Shown: positions 15,642-22,705 of the stretch, in pieces
Position numbering within the stretch: the stretch's first letter is position 1
Layout: every line of letters begins with the position of its first letter
Source of the DNA: 66-474 sp036568625
GTDB lineage: Bacteria; Pseudomonadota; Gammaproteobacteria; Xanthomonadales; Rhodanobacteraceae
NCBI GenBank assembly: GCA_036568625.1
Contig: DATCSF010000032.1
Location: 1 to 33,661, forward strand
Length of the DNA: 33,661 nucleotides
Reading direction: 5' to 3'
The notes under the pieces: model-generated
Database searches by the model: none
Seen by the model: the letters and a program-made list of their open reading frames with translations, nothing else
What the model was told of the DNA's origin: nothing
Program-made: the position numbers and the translations under genes

Positions 15642-17120
15642 TCAAAGCAGCACGACATCGAACTGCTCGTGCCCGTACTGCTCCTCGGGCTGGAAACGGA
15701 TCGACTTGCCGATGAACGCTTCCAGTTCCGCGACCGCGGAAGACTCCTCCTCCAGCATCCGCGTGACGACTTTCGGCGCCGCCAGCACCAGCAGTTTTTC
15801 GGCGTTGAATTGGCGGACCGCGCGGGTGATCTCGCGAAAGATTTCGTAGCCGACGGTTTCCGCGGTCTTGACGATGCCGCGACCGGCGCACGCCGGACAC
15901 GCCTCGCACAATTGCCGCGCGAGGCTTTCCGTGGTGCGCTTGCGGGTCATCTCGACCAACCCGAGCGGGCTCATCTCGTACGCCGTTGTCTTGGCGTGGT
16001 CGCGGGCCAGCGCCCGCTCGAGCATGCGCAGCACCTGGCGCTTGTGCTCGTCATCGTGCATGTCGATGAAATCGATGATGATGATGCCGCCGAGGTTGCG
16101 CAGCCTGAGTTGCCGCGCGGCGGCCTGCGCGGCCTCGAGGTTGGTGCGGAACGCGGTTTCTTCCAGATTCCTTGAACCGAGATAAGCGCCGGTGTTGACG
16201 TCGATCGTCGTCATCGCCTCGGTCTGGTCGATCACCAGATAGCCGCCGGATTTCAGCGGCACTTCCTTGCGCAACGCCTTCTGGATTTCGTCCTCGACGC
16301 CGTACAGGTCGAAAATCGGCCGCTCGCCGGGGTAATGTTCGATGCGACCGGTGAGGTCGGGCATGAACTGCCGCGCGAACGCCAGCGTGCGCTCGAAGGT
16401 CTCGTGTGAGTCCACCCGCACTTTTTCGATGTCGTCGTGCATCAGGTCGCGCAGCACGCGCAGCGGCAATGACGGTTCCTCGTATACCCGCTCGCCCGGC
16501 TGCGCGCGCGCGATCGCCTCGGACACCGTCTGCCAAACGCGGGTCACATAGGCGACGTCTTCGGCCAGCGCCGCCGCACCCAGCCCTTCGGCATTGGTGC
16601 GCGCGATCAGGCCAAAGGCGCCGCCGGCAAGCCCAGCCAGCACGCCGCGCAAGCGTTCGCGTTCGGCTTCGTCTTCGATGCGCACCGACACGCCCAGGGT
16701 GGTGGTGTCCGGCAGCAACACCAGATAACGCGAGGGAATGGAAAGATTCGTGGACAGCCGCGCGCCCTTGCTGCCGATCGGATCCTTGATGACCTGCACG
16801 ATCACCCGTTGGCCTTCATGCACCAGTTCGGTAATGGGCCGCACGGTGACGGGCGCGGGCGCCGCACCATCGACCATTTCGTTGCCAAGGTCCGGGTGCA
16901 CCATGTCGCCCGCGTGCAGGAACGCGCTGCGCTCCAGGCCGATATCGACGAACGCGGCCTGCATGCCCGGCATTACGCGTTTGACCTGCCCACAGTAGAT
17001 GCTGCCGACGTAGCCGCGATGGCCGCTGCGTTCGACGTGCACCTCCTGCAGCATGCCGTTCTCGATCACGCCGACCCGTGCCTCGCGGGGCGTGACGTTG
17101 ATCAGGATTTCCTCGGTCAT
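15642..17120 (-). CDS. rng: Ribonuclease G
   Basis: Endoribonuclease that matures the 5' end of 16S rRNA and cuts some mRNAs; homologous to the catalytic half of RNase E. The 492 residues begin MTEEILINVTPREARVG, as in E. coli RNase G, then the S1 RNA-binding domain (GNxYCGQVKRVMPGMQAAFVDIG, seen here as GSIYCGQVKR). The catalytic region has DFIDMHDDEHK with metal-binding aspartates, and the Zn-link CPAC precedes GRGIVKT. The ATG at 17120 is chosen from the family start; an in-frame start 19 codons earlier has no homology. maf precedes it and yhdP follows on the same strand, a conserved trio. Confidence 0.97.
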   Translation of the reverse strand: MTEEILINVTPREARVGVIENGMLQEVHVERSGHRGYVGSIYCGQVKRVMPGMQAAFVDIGLERSAFLHAGDMVHPDLGNEMVDGAAPAPVTVRPITELVHEGQRVIVQVIKDPIGSKGARLSTNLSIPSRYLVLLPDTTTLGVSVRIEDEAERERLRGVLAGLAGGAFGLIARTNAEGLGAAALAEDVAYVTRVWQTVSEAIARAQPGERVYEEPSLPLRVLRDLMHDDIEKVRVDSHETFERTLAFARQFMPDLTGRIEHYPGERPIFDLYGVEDEIQKALRKEVPLKSGGYLVIDQTEAMTTIDVNTGAYLGSRNLEETAFRTNLEAAQAAARQLRLRNLGGIIIIDFIDMHDDEHKRQVLRMLERALARDHAKTTAYEMSPLGLVEMTRKRTTESLARQLCEACPACAGRGIVKTAETVGYEIFREITRAVRQFNAEKLLVLAAPKVVTRMLEEESSAVAELEAFIGKSIRFQPEEQYGHEQFDVVLL

Positions 17121-17312
17121 GGGCGGGTTTGTCCCAACGTCGGTGCAATGGGCGTATGAATCAGGTTGCCGGGCCATTCATCCATGAAGCACGCTCGCCC
17201 GCAAATCCCTGTGCGTGCGCTCGGCGCGAGATGCCAAGGCAACTCGCAAAGCCCTGGCTCGCCTGTTATAGCCCGATGGGTCTGTACCTGTCGATGCAGC
17301 AATCGCGGCCGT

Positions 17313-17894
17313 TCAGTCGCCATCACGCCCGAGGCCGGCGTCGCGCAGCAGCCGCGCGGTTTCGAACAACGGCAAGCCCATCACGCCCGAGTAGCTGCCG
17401 GACAAATGCGCGATGAATGCCGCCGCCCTGCCCTGGATTGCGTAACCGCCGGCCTTGCCGAACGGCTCGCCGGTGGCGACGTAGCCTTCAATGGCCTGGT
17501 CGTCGAGTTCCGCGAACGTGACCGCGGATTCGCACACCGCAACGTTTTCCGTGGAAGCGCTCGCGCAACACACGCAGGAAATCACCGCATGCGTGTGGCC
17601 CGACAACGCGCGCAGCATCGCCGCCGCATCGTCGGCATCGCGCGGTTTGCCGAAAACCTTGTCGTCCACCACCACCTCGGTGTCGGCGCCCAGCACCAAC
17701 GCGTGCGGATCGCGCGCGCCCACCGCACGCAACCCCGCACGCGCCTTGGCGCGCGCCACGCGTTCCACGTACGCGTGCGGCGTTTCCTGGTCGGCGCGCA
17801 GTTCCAGCACGTCCACATCGATGGTTTCGAAACCAACGCCGACCTGCGCGAGCAGCTCGCGACGGCGCGGGGATTGCGATGCAAGATAAAGCAT
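17313..17894 (-). CDS. maf: Maf family nucleotide pyrophosphatase (YhdE type)
   Basis: Hydrolyses dTTP/UTP and modified pyrimidine nucleotides, a house-cleaning enzyme. The 193-residue product has the Maf signature SQSPRRRELL directly after the start, the LGADTEVVVDDKVFGKP substrate loop, and SGSYSGVMGLPLFET near the C-terminus, which is closer to YhdE (dTTPase/UTPase) than to YceF. ATG 17894 begins the family sequence MLYLASQSPRR. A longer frame adds 25 arginine-rich residues with no homology. It is the first gene of the maf-rng-yhdP group; rng follows after about 190 bases. Confidence 0.95.
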   Translation of the reverse strand: MLYLASQSPRRRELLAQVGVGFETIDVDVLELRADQETPHAYVERVARAKARAGLRAVGARDPHALVLGADTEVVVDDKVFGKPRDADDAAAMLRALSGHTHAVISCVCCASASTENVAVCESAVTFAELDDQAIEGYVATGEPFGKAGGYAIQGRAAAFIAHLSGSYSGVMGLPLFETARLLRDAGLGRDGD

Positions 17895-17969
17895 CCCGCA
17901 AGCATAACCGCAGCGGTCACGCCGCCGCCGCGTCCACACGCGTTTCCTGCACCGGCGGAACCAATGCAA

Positions 17970-18260
17970 TCACCGTCCGGCCGGGCGCGGCTCAACCTTC
18001 TCCCGCGTACTGGCCACCCGGAGTTTCCCACGCGGCTCAATGCCGAACAGCAGCACCGAATCCGCGCCGTGCTGCGCCACGAATGAATTCAGTTCGCGCC
18101 GGTTGGACGTCGCCGGCAGGCAGCCGATCCCCATCAGGCCAGGTTCAACGCCGCGTGTTGCGAAGCGGGATCGCCGAAGAACGTGTCAATCCGGCCATGC
18201 GCGCCTTGCTGATGCCGCCCCAGTCACCATTCGCCAGCACCACCTGGAACTTGACCCAGT
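17970..18260 (-). pseudogene. Probable broken gene of unknown identity
   Basis: The 380-base gap between maf and the next membrane gene has protein-like text on the minus strand, spread over frames. One frame reads VKFQVVLANGDWGGISKARMAG; a second reads RIDTFFGDPASQHAALNLA and then stops. A third gives a 54-codon open frame (ATG at 18134, stop at 17970) starting MGIGCLPATSNRRELNSFV and containing SVLLFGIEPRGKL. The order and abutment of the three suggest one ancestral coding sequence split by frameshifts. I do not recognise the family. The 54-codon piece alone could still be a small gene, but no ribosome site is evident. Confidence 0.35.
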
Positions 18261-18273
18261 GCTCCGTAGGCCA

Positions 18274-18843
18274 TCACGCCCTGCGGACGCCGTGCGTTGG
18301 GTAGGTACGCAGGTGATAGACACGATGTACGTGGTGGGCACCCAGCCAACCGCCGAACGCGGCAGTGATCAGCGAAGCAGACGCGCAACCGAATGCTGTC
18401 CACATCACGCGTGACGTGTAATGCGCAAAATCGGCCGCGTCGAGGTTGGGCAAGCCTTCTGCCGGAACCGCTGCCATCGTGGTGATGTGGGTCATGCCGC
18501 TTGCGATGAGCAAGGTTGTCGCCGTCACCGAAAGTCCCCATACGGCCAAGCCGCGAATGACGCCCATTTCGGTATCGTTGCGCCCGTCGAACCACGTGGC
18601 GAACATCGCGCCCAGCCAAAGCGACGCTGCCCACGTGAGAATCATCCAGACTATCGCGCCGCCGGATACGCCTCGCGCGACCGCAGCCGGATCGGCTGGA
18701 CGTATGCTCGAAAAACCGACGGCAAGGCCGAAGGTGTAAAGCAGGGCGGCGATCCCGGTTGCCATCAGCCAGCCCGCCCAGATCGCACCCCAGCCCATGA
18801 CCGGGTGCTCCTGTGTCACGGTTGCGTTTTCGGAAACGACCAT
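18274..18843 (-). CDS. Hypothetical four-helix membrane protein
   Basis: A 189-residue inner-membrane protein of unknown function. Four likely membrane spans are at about 19-41 (WGAIWAGWLMATG...), 61-83 (IVWMILTWAASLWLGA), 97-117 (GLAVWGLSVTATTLLI) and 148-170. The layout, with GWGAIWAG at the start, the middle LGAMFATWFDGRND loop and IRGLAVWGL, resembles a broad family of uncharacterised PhnA-like membrane proteins. ATG 18843 is preferred because GGAGG lies eight bases upstream; an in-frame ATG at 18858 overlaps that site. A small membrane peptide gene lies 27 bases upstream on the same strand, so the two probably form an operon. They interrupt the usual rlmH-maf neighbourhood. Confidence 0.7.
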   Translation of the reverse strand: MVVSENATVTQEHPVMGWGAIWAGWLMATGIAALLYTFGLAVGFSSIRPADPAAVARGVSGGAIVWMILTWAASLWLGAMFATWFDGRNDTEMGVIRGLAVWGLSVTATTLLIASGMTHITTMAAVPAEGLPNLDAADFAHYTSRVMWTAFGCASASLITAAFGGWLGAHHVHRVYHLRTYPTHGVRRA

Positions 18844-18870
18844 CGCGGCATCCTCCATTCAAGTCGATCA

Positions 18871-19011
18871 TCAAGCGCAGCTTCGCAACAGGGCCACGAT
18901 GATCAGAATGGGTATGGGCACCCCCAGCAGCCACGCCAGCACGTACCCGAGCGCGCCTTTCTGATTGCCGGGTTCGCCGCCGCGATGCATTGGATGAGGA
19001 AATTGCGCCAT
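18871..19011 (-). CDS. 46-residue single-span membrane peptide
   Basis: A very short but well-supported gene. AAGGAG sits six bases before the ATG at 19011. The product has a polar N-terminus with a His/Gly-rich stretch (MAQFPHPMHRGGEPGNQ) followed by one hydrophobic helix (about 20-42, ALGYVLAWLLGVPIPILIIVALL) and ends in RSCA. It runs 27 bases ahead of the four-helix membrane gene. I do not recognise the family. The spacing and helix suggest a partner or regulator of the neighbouring membrane protein; this is inference. A longer in-frame extension upstream shows no sign of being coding. Confidence 0.65.
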   Translation of the reverse strand: MAQFPHPMHRGGEPGNQKGALGYVLAWLLGVPIPILIIVALLRSCA

Positions 19012-19201
19012 GGCCAACTCCTTGCCTCCGGGTACGGAGAGACACGCTAGCCACTCGTTGGTGAAGGTTTGGTGCAGGCGCAAATTCGCCAAAGTGGCCG
19101 CCGTGGACGAACGGCGCGGACTCGACCCGGCGAGCCAATCAGCTCTTCGCGATGCCAAGCTCTCCTGAGGCGAAAAGGCCAGGCCGCCGTTGCCCCTTCG
19201 C

Positions 19202-19228
19202 TGACGCCCGCCTCCGTTTTTGGCGTCA
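19202..19228 (-). terminator. Hairpin directly after rlmH
   Basis: TGACGCC and GGCGTCA are perfect 7-bp complements with a 13-base spacer, immediately beyond the rlmH stop codon. On the minus strand the loop holds an AAAAA run and no T-tract follows, so this is a possible end-of-operon structure and not a textbook intrinsic terminator. The rest of the 19012-19201 spacer shows no clear feature. Confidence 0.35.
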
Positions 19229-19699
19229 TCAGCCGCGATGATATGGATGCCCATTGAGGATCGTCACGGCGCGATACAACTGCTCGGCAACGACCAGCCG
19301 CACCAGCATGTGCGGAAGCGTGAGGGGCCCCAGTGACCAGCGCTGGTCGGCGCGTTGCAGTACTTCGCGTGCATGGCCATCGGGGCCGCCGATCAGGAAC
19401 GCGAGGTCGCGGCCGGCCATGCGCCAGTTCGACAACTGATCTGAAAGCTGCTCGCTGGACCACGCGGTGCCGTGGCCATCCAGCGCGACAACGTGCGTGT
19501 CGTGCGGCAGTGCGGCGAGCAGCGCCGCGCCTTCGTGCGTCATCGCGCGGCCGCCATCACGGCCCTTGCCGCGCACGCCCGGCTTGATTTCGACGAGCTG
19601 CAGCGGCAGGTCGCGCGACAGGCGTTTCGCGTATTCCGCAAAACCTTCCGCCACCCAGCCCGGCATGCGTTCGCCGACCGCGATCAACTTGGCACGCAC
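19229..19699 (-). CDS. rlmH: 23S rRNA (pseudouridine1915-N3)-methyltransferase RlmH
   Basis: SPOUT-class methyltransferase that modifies pseudouridine 1915 in helix 69 of 23S rRNA using S-adenosylmethionine. The 156 residues show the family start KLIAVGERMPGWV, the AFLIGGPDGH knot loop and the C-terminal EQLYRAVTILNGHPYHRG that closes the active site across the dimer. The start is GTG at 19699, 10 bases after the rsfS stop, with only a weak ribosome site, suggesting translational coupling. It is the last recognised gene of the leuS-lptE-holA-nadD-rsfS-rlmH operon here. Confidence 0.97.
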   Translation of the reverse strand: MRAKLIAVGERMPGWVAEGFAEYAKRLSRDLPLQLVEIKPGVRGKGRDGGRAMTHEGAALLAALPHDTHVVALDGHGTAWSSEQLSDQLSNWRMAGRDLAFLIGGPDGHAREVLQRADQRWSLGPLTLPHMLVRLVVAEQLYRAVTILNGHPYHRG

Positions 19700-19709
19700 G
19701 CGCCGTTAC

Positions 19710-20120
19710 TCAGCCGGCATTGGCTGCTTCTGCGTCGGGGGCTTGATCGCCCACGGTCCACAGGCGTTCCAGCCCGTAGAACTCGCGGATGCGCGGCAGC
19801 ATCACGTGGACGATGATGTCGCCGAGATCCACCAACACCCATTCGGCCTCGGCCTCGCCTTCCACGCCCAGCGGCAGCATGCCCGCGCGCTTGGCGTATT
19901 TGACGACTTCGTCGGCGATGGACTTGACGTGGCGGGAAGAGGTGCCGGACGCGATGATCAGCAGGTCGGCGATGGAGGTGCGGCCGCGGACGTCGATTTC
20001 GCGGATATCACGCGCCTTCAGTTCATCGAGGGCGGCGAGCACGCGGCGGCGCAGGATTGCAAGGGTGGGTGTGCTGTTGACAGCAGCGGCGGTGGAGCGC
20101 GACGCGTTTTGGTGGGTCAA
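19710..20120 (-). CDS. rsfS: Ribosomal silencing factor RsfS
   Basis: Binds ribosomal protein uL14 and blocks joining of 30S and 50S subunits in poor nutrient conditions. The 136 residues contain the family core DIREIDVRGRTSIADLLIIASGTSSRHV, broken here into two strands, then LPLGVEGEAEAEWVLVDLGDIIVHVM and REFYGLERLW. The C-terminal tail is Ala-rich. The only available start is a TTG at 20120, since there is no ATG or GTG in frame before the conserved part. nadD lies 126 bases upstream and rlmH 10 bases downstream, as in many gammaproteobacteria. Confidence 0.95.
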   Translation of the reverse strand: MTHQNASRSTAAAVNSTPTLAILRRRVLAALDELKARDIREIDVRGRTSIADLLIIASGTSSRHVKSIADEVVKYAKRAGMLPLGVEGEAEAEWVLVDLGDIIVHVMLPRIREFYGLERLWTVGDQAPDAEAANAG

Positions 20121-20246
20121 GTTCTCGAAGGCCTCGGCCTTTGGTTGGCGCGCGTGGGTGCGCGACTCCAGTATGCGCGGATGGCGGTCGGTTGCAAGTG
20201 GCCTGCCTGAACCGCCGGCCGACCACTGTCAGGCAGCTCCGTTGGA

Positions 20247-20891
20247 TCACTTTTGCCGGTACGGCTGCAGCAAGGCCGGATCGTCCAGCACCGCCTGCGG
20301 CACCAGCCAGCGCGGTTCGCGACCGTCCGCCAGCAACGCGCGGATGCGGGTGGCGGAAATACCCAGTGCGGACACCACCATGTTCAGCACGCAACCGGCG
20401 GGGCCATCGCGCAGACCGGCGATGTCGCCCACGGTGCGCGACGCCACTTCGGCCGCAAGCTCGTCGGGCATCGCCGGAATCTGCGCGGGCCGCGTCAGCA
20501 CGCACATGTGCGCGAGGTCGAACAATTCGTGCCAGCGATACCACTCGGACAAACCGGCGAACGCATCGGCGCCGATCAGCAGCACCAGCGGGCGCCGATT
20601 GCCGATTTCCGCGCGCAAAGACGTCAGGGTATCGAAGGTGTACGACGGGCCTTCGCGCTCGAGTTCGCGCGGGTCGAGCGCAAGGCGATCCTGCCCCGCC
20701 AGCGCGGCGCGCAGCATCGCGGCGCGTTCGGCGGCGCTGGCGACCGGCTGCGGCCGATGTGGCGGAATCTTGGCCGGCACGATGCGCACTTCGGCATCCA
20801 GCGCTTCGGAGGCTTCCCACGCCGCGCGCAGGTGCCCGATGTGGATCGGGTCGAAGGTGCCCCCGAAGATCGCGAGCGGACGCGCGGACAT
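20247..20891 (-). CDS. nadD: Nicotinate-nucleotide adenylyltransferase
   Basis: Adenylates nicotinate mononucleotide to deamido-NAD in NAD biosynthesis. The 214-residue product has the nucleotidyltransferase GGTFDPIHIGHL motif at residues 10-21, the VPAKIPPHR loop, FADAFAGL-type acceptor region seen as LIGADAFAGLSEWYRW, and the ISATRIR ATP-binding motif near the C-terminus. ATG 20891 overlaps the holA stop by one base (TGATG), pointing to translational coupling. A longer frame inside holA adds 68 residues and is rejected. Confidence 0.96.
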   Translation of the reverse strand: MSARPLAIFGGTFDPIHIGHLRAAWEASEALDAEVRIVPAKIPPHRPQPVASAAERAAMLRAALAGQDRLALDPRELEREGPSYTFDTLTSLRAEIGNRRPLVLLIGADAFAGLSEWYRWHELFDLAHMCVLTRPAQIPAMPDELAAEVASRTVGDIAGLRDGPAGCVLNMVVSALGISATRIRALLADGREPRWLVPQAVLDDPALLQPYRQK

Positions 20892-21919
20892 CACGCGGCC
20901 AGCAGTGTTGCCGCGGTGCGCGGCGCGGCGATCGCCACCAGCAGGCGTTCCATCTCGCGCCAGGGATCGCCCCATTCGCGGCCCTTGGCCATGCGGTCGA
21001 TGCGCGCGCATTCGGCAAGGCAGCGCCGCCAATGCGCGTTGCCGCGCCCTGCCCGCTTCAACGCGCCCGCGAACAGTTTCTGGCGCGCGGGCCACATGCC
21101 GTATTCGTTGCGCACCGCGCTCGCGAAATCGGATGCCGAGGAAAGCCGCAAGGCAAGGTCGAGCTGGTTGAGCAGCCAGCCCAGCATGGGGATCACGTCC
21201 TCGCCTTCCGCGCGCAGACCGTTCAATATCTTGAGGGCGCGCGCCGCGTCGCCACCGAACGCCGCATCGGTCAGCTTGAAGACGTCGTACACCGCGTTGT
21301 CGGCGCCCAGCGATTCCAGGTCTTCCGCGCTGACCGCGCCGCCAGCACGCTGTGCCGCCAGTTTGTCGATTTCCTGCGCGATCGCGAGCAGGTTGCCTTC
21401 GGCGCGTTCCGACAGCAGCGCCACCGCGTCTTCACCTGGTGCAAAACCTTTCGCACGCATGCGCGCGCGAATCCAGTCGGGTAGCTGATCCAGACGCGGC
21501 GCGCGCAGCCACGCGTACACGCCGGCGCGCTCGATCGCCTTCACCCACGCCCCCTCGTGTTTCTTGCTCCATTGCATCGCGCTGATCAACAACAACGTGT
21601 CCGGCGCGGGCGCCTTGCACCATTCGGTGATCGCGGCGGCCCCGTCGCGATCGGGCTTGCCGGTGGGCAGGCGCACCTCGATCAACCGGCGCGACGCGAA
21701 CAACGAAAGGCTGGCGCCGCTGCGCGCCAGATTGTTCCAGTCGAAATGCGCCTCGACGTCCAGCACTTCGCGCTCGGCAAATCCTGATTCGCGCGCACGC
21801 GCGCGCAATGCATCGCCGGCTTCCTGCAATTGCAGCGGCTCATCACCGGCCAGCAGGTACACCGGCGCAAGCTCGCGCTTCGCCAGTGCCTTCAAAAATT
21901 CTTCGAACGCGTCGGCCAC
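20891..21919 (-). CDS. holA: DNA polymerase III subunit delta
   Basis: Delta subunit of the clamp loader; it opens the beta sliding clamp. The 342 residues include the N-terminal LAPVYLLAGDEPLQLQEA, the clamp-opening region around LSLFASRRLIEVRLP (beta-binding wedge), and LLSERAEGNLLAIAQEIDKLA in the AAA-like lid. The start codon is GTG at 21919, three bases after the lptE stop; the stop overlaps nadD by one base. This tight packing is the conserved lptE-holA-nadD arrangement. Confidence 0.96.
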   Translation of the reverse strand: MADAFEEFLKALAKRELAPVYLLAGDEPLQLQEAGDALRARARESGFAEREVLDVEAHFDWNNLARSGASLSLFASRRLIEVRLPTGKPDRDGAAAITEWCKAPAPDTLLLISAMQWSKKHEGAWVKAIERAGVYAWLRAPRLDQLPDWIRARMRAKGFAPGEDAVALLSERAEGNLLAIAQEIDKLAAQRAGGAVSAEDLESLGADNAVYDVFKLTDAAFGGDAARALKILNGLRAEGEDVIPMLGWLLNQLDLALRLSSASDFASAVRNEYGMWPARQKLFAGALKRAGRGNAHWRRCLAECARIDRMAKGREWGDPWREMERLLVAIAAPRTAATLLAA

Positions 21920-21922
21920 GAT

Positions 21923-22513
21923 TCAGTCCGCGCTGGAAGCGGACGCAGGCACCGCAACGCGGGCAGCGGAACTTGGCACACCCGCTCGCGACGCTGCAGC
22001 AGGCATGCCAAGGTGTGCCTGCGCTTCCAGGCGGCGCATCACCGCATCGGTCATCTCGCGCACCAGGCTGCGCTGGATCGCTTCCGTCTCGCTGGAAATC
22101 GCCGAAAACTGGGTCTGGTCGATCGCGAATTCGTGCGACAGCGACAGCGACTGCATCGGAATGACGGTATTGCCGTTGCCGTCGGTCAAGGTGAATTGCA
22201 CGTCGAAACTCACCACGTACTCGCCCACGCGTTGAACCGCGCCGCTGGTCAGCAGGCGCGAGCCGAAGGCCGCGACCGGCACCGACAGCGTCGCGACGCC
22301 CTTGGCGGGCGCATCCAGCACGTCCACCTTGCCGGCGCGCAACGCACCCGCCAGCGATCGCGTGAATTCGCCGCCGCCGCTGATCTGCAGGTAGACCTGC
22401 TGCTGCATCACCACCGGCAGTGCGGCGCTGCGGCGCAGGTGGAAACCGCAGCCGGCGAGCGCGGCCATGCCCGCAACGCACAGTAAAACCAGCAACCATT
22501 GCCTGCGGCGCAT
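21923..22513 (-). CDS. lptE: LPS-assembly lipoprotein LptE
   Basis: Outer-membrane lipoprotein that plugs the LptD barrel and takes part in lipopolysaccharide export. The 196 residues start with a signal peptide and a lipobox LAGC with Cys22 as the lipidation site, followed by GFHLRRSAALPVVMQQQVYLQ, the usual LptE opening. The QSLSLSHEFAIDQTQFSAISSETEAI region and a final helix fit the family, and the tail (after about 168) is Ala/Ser-rich. The ATG at 22513 has GGAG eight bases upstream. It lies between leuS, from which a repeat-bearing spacer of about 190 bases separates it, and holA. Confidence 0.93.
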   Translation of the reverse strand: MRRRQWLLVLLCVAGMAALAGCGFHLRRSAALPVVMQQQVYLQISGGGEFTRSLAGALRAGKVDVLDAPAKGVATLSVPVAAFGSRLLTSGAVQRVGEYVVSFDVQFTLTDGNGNTVIPMQSLSLSHEFAIDQTQFSAISSETEAIQRSLVREMTDAVMRRLEAQAHLGMPAAASRAGVPSSAARVAVPASASSAD

Positions 22514-22615
22514 TACGAACGCTCCGAAACCTGTCGGGACCAGCGCGAAGGATAGCAGTGACGCCCCGGACCACGCGCTTTGGAAGGACCCTCGGGGGAG
22601 CCGTCGCGACGAAAC

Positions 22616-22681
22616 CGGCAGGGACTGCCGATCTGAACGCCGAAACGGCCCGAAGGGCGAGCGGCATGAATGTGGCGAGTA
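22616..22681 (+). repeat. Dispersed palindromic repeat, copy 1 (leuS-lptE spacer)
   Basis: Two small hairpins (CGGCAG-GGA-CTGCCG at 22616-22630; GCCC-GAA-GGGC at 22648-22658) precede a CGGCATGAATGTGGCGAGTA tail. Bases 22636-22681 match 27230-27275 at 36 of 46 positions without gaps. It occupies the spacer inside the leuS operon. Confidence 0.6.
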
Positions 22682-22705
22682 GCGCAGCAGGTTATCCGAA
22701 GGTTC

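Noticed and set aside
13345..15909. Very long minus-strand open frame overlapping yhdP and rng in another frame
   Set aside because: Arg/Gly/Ala-rich shadow of two recognised genes; no domain pattern.
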